A DNA stretch of 9,351 bases from an uncultured Methylobacter sp. Its GTDB lineage: Bacteria; Pseudomonadota; Gammaproteobacteria; Methylococcales; Methylomonadaceae. Under the pieces are notes generated by a model, which worked only from the letters and a program-made list of their open reading frames with translations, was not told the origin of the DNA and did no database searches. Location: the NCBI GenBank assembly GCA_903831545.1, contig CAIKYI010000596.1:1-9351 (forward strand). The letters run 5' to 3'. The position numbers and the translations under genes were made by a program. Every line of letters starts with the position of its first letter. The stretch's first letter is position 1. Of the stretch, positions 7,289 through 9,351 are shown in pieces.

Positions 7289-7293
7289 TCCTT
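7289..7293 (-). promoter_or_regulatory. Ribosome binding site of the 62-aa membrane protein
   Basis: AAGGA on the - strand, 6 nt before ATG 7280-7282. It is one of the better ribosome sites in the window and the main reason to accept this small gene. Confidence 0.6.
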
Positions 7294-7305
7294 GCTTAAT
7301 TAATT

Positions 7306-7892
7306 AGCCGTTAAATCTATCACACCCAGGACATACGCGAAGATGAACAAAAAAATCATCAGAAGTTTAAACCGATTTATTGACACCCAACTGACAGGCT
7401 ATTCGATCATCTAGCGATGACATAGATACCTTAGCCCAAATTTAATACTTGACACAAATAACTATAGATAAAAAATGAAAATGTTTCGGCACTACAGCGA
7501 CAGAATCTGCAAGGTTTATGATTGTAAATCAATTAACGAATATCAATTGCCCTACATATATAAAACTTTGGTTAACTAACTTTTCTATCCGGGTAGTCTC
7601 GATTGCAACTTTTCGCAATCCAGCGCATGGGTGTAGTATATGTTTCCGTGAAAAAATTATTGAGTTTAAGCAGAAAGATACTCTCAAACCTGAGAGCATG
7701 AAAAAATGGATATGAGTCAATTCAATATCTCACGATATGACGCTAGACTGGTATTATTGCGTTATCTCTCGCACGACTAAAATGACTATTTCCCTTTCTT
7801 TCATCATTTAAAGCGCTGAACCAAGCTTTCATGGTCATTAGGTTCAAATAAAACCAACCCTCATAACCATACAAAAATTATAACATTAAATG
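7306..7892. other. Intergenic stretch of about 590 bases without a convincing gene
   Basis: This AT-rich region lies upstream of the 62-aa/chemoreceptor pair and downstream of uspA. It should hold the promoter of the former and the end of the uspA transcript. Overlapping open frames of 63-65 codons exist on both strands (7518-7715 + and 7529-7720 -), but neither has a ribosome site, helix or familiar motif. TTGACA occurs at 7380-7385 and 7449-7454 on the + strand, without a good -10 at 16-18 bp and pointing away from the - strand genes. Small inverted repeats are CTCTCA/TGAGAG (7681-7696) and TGAACC/GGTTCA (7817-7822, 7841-7846). I see no sigma-28 flagellar-type promoter for the chemoreceptor. 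A small RNA or decayed gene remnant cannot be excluded. Confidence 0.5.
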
Positions 7893-8336
7893 CTAACTAT
7901 TCATTAATCGAATCGCCAGCACATCACACTTGGCATAATGCAGCACACTGTTTGCGGTTGATCCCAATAATAGCGATAAGCCATGCCGTCCATGAGAACC
8001 AACCACTATTAAATCAACCTGCTGCTGTTCGGCAAGCTCAACAATCTCCTGTTTTGGCGTACCCCAAATCATCCAGCGATTATCAAGCGGAACGCCCAGT
8101 CGTTCGCCAATCTGCATTAGACGACTTTTTTCTGTTTCCAGCAACTCATACCCGGAATCTTTATCCAGCGGTATCACAGTGCCATAGGTGGTATCAGGCA
8201 TGGAAATATTATCCAAAACATGGATGATGCTGAGCTTGGCCTGATATTTTCCTGCGAGTGCCTTTGCTTTTCGGGCAACGGTGTCGCCATGTTCAGAATA
8301 ATCCACGGCCAGTAGAATGTGTTGGTAAGCATCCAT
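7893..8336 (-). CDS. Universal stress protein, UspA family
   Basis: A 147-aa single-domain Usp protein, the standard length, cytoplasmic and usually dimeric. It begins with the typical beta strand plus acidic turn (HILLAVDYSE, 6-15). The second strand is KLSIIHVLD (34-42). The ATP-binding type loop is VVGSHGRHG (111-119), followed by LLLGSTANSVL (122-132) and the last strand CDVLAIRL. The GSHG to GST spacing is 8 residues against 9 in the archaeal ATP-binding model MJ0577, as I recall for other proteobacterial Usps. Family roles are in survival of starvation, oxidants or respiratory stress; the specific role here is unknown. AGGG about 8 nt before ATG serves as the ribosome site. It lies 92 bases after thiC on the same strand; a possible terminator separates them. 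Confidence 0.95.
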   Translation of the reverse strand: MDAYQHILLAVDYSEHGDTVARKAKALAGKYQAKLSIIHVLDNISMPDTTYGTVIPLDKDSGYELLETEKSRLMQIGERLGVPLDNRWMIWGTPKQEIVELAEQQQVDLIVVGSHGRHGLSLLLGSTANSVLHYAKCDVLAIRLMNS

Positions 8337-8373
8337 TTTGTTGCCCTATAAGTTTTAACTGCTCAATAAGAGG

Positions 8374-8416
8374 AAAAGACAAACCTGCCTAAGGCCTTTC
8401 GTCTTCTCCCTTAAGC
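8374..8416 (-). terminator. Candidate intrinsic terminator of thiC
   Basis: On the - strand GCTTAAGG (8416-8409) pairs with CCTTAGGC (8394-8387), an 8-bp stem with one G-T pair and a 14-nt loop. The pyrimidine-rich run AGGTTTGTCTTTTCC follows. It begins about 12 bases after the thiC stop. The T-run is interrupted, so the call is moderate; some readthrough into uspA is possible. Confidence 0.4.
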
Positions 8417-8428
8417 CTGCTCTGTTAT

Positions 8429-9351
<923 letters not shown>

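Noticed and set aside
7449..7480. Perfect -35 box TTGACA on the + strand
   Set aside because: No acceptable -10 at 16-18 bp and no + strand gene downstream; a chance match.
7681..7696. CTCTCA-AACC-TGAGAG hairpin, considered as a riboswitch or terminator piece
   Set aside because: Only a 6-bp stem, no T-run, and no surrounding conserved riboswitch core; no thiamine, SAM or glycine riboswitch pattern could be built around it.
7518..7720. Opposed open frames of 63-65 codons on both strands
   Set aside because: They occupy the same bases on both strands, lack ribosome sites, and show no membrane helix, repeat or known motif; chance frames in AT-rich DNA.

Overview
The window reads as a chromosomal segment of a gammaproteobacterium. 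MazG, DgkA, GcvH and ThiC all resemble the gammaproteobacterial forms, base composition is moderate to low GC, and intergenic regions are AT-rich. A methanotroph-like lineage (Methylobacter or Methylomonas type) is my best guess, but only an inference from general resemblance. Most genes are housekeeping or sensory. I see no transposase, integrase, tRNA, rRNA, CRISPR array or phage gene.

Layout. Positions 1-55 hold the apparent 3' end of an upstream + strand gene. At 144-506 (+) lies a small exported cysteine-rich protein of unknown function. It converges, across a perfect hairpin (518-543), on a frameshifted periplasmic adaptor (membrane fusion) gene on the - strand (553-1547). From 1681 to 4480 four + strand genes follow in series: gcvH (glycine cleavage H protein), dgkA (integral membrane diacylglycerol kinase), a PfkB-family kinase resembling adenosine or nucleoside kinases, and mazG (NTP pyrophosphohydrolase). 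The spacers around mazG carry two repeat-like pieces: a long imperfect palindrome (3547-3628) and a short 'cttcgtgtcttcgtg' piece (4521-4535).

From 4558 onward everything is on the - strand. A large chemoreceptor (840 aa) combines a six-helix membrane sensor, several HAMP-type segments, a signalling hairpin, a CZB zinc-binding domain and a C-terminal CheR-type docking pentapeptide. It is preceded by a well-initiated 62-aa single-helix membrane protein, 13 nt upstream and probably in the same transcript. A roughly 590-base stretch without a convincing gene (7306-7892) separates this unit from a UspA-family protein. The window ends inside thiC (thiamine pyrimidine synthase), of which only the C-terminal 306 residues are present.

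How they work together. The + strand group is collinear but functionally mixed (one-carbon/glycine metabolism, lipid recycling, nucleoside or sugar phosphorylation, nucleotide-pool cleaning), and its spacers are too long to assume one operon. The most interesting unit is the 62-aa membrane protein plus chemoreceptor pair. The broken adaptor gene has no pump gene beside it. I found nothing I would call a new multi-gene system; the chemoreceptor pair and the decayed orphan adaptor are the best leads.
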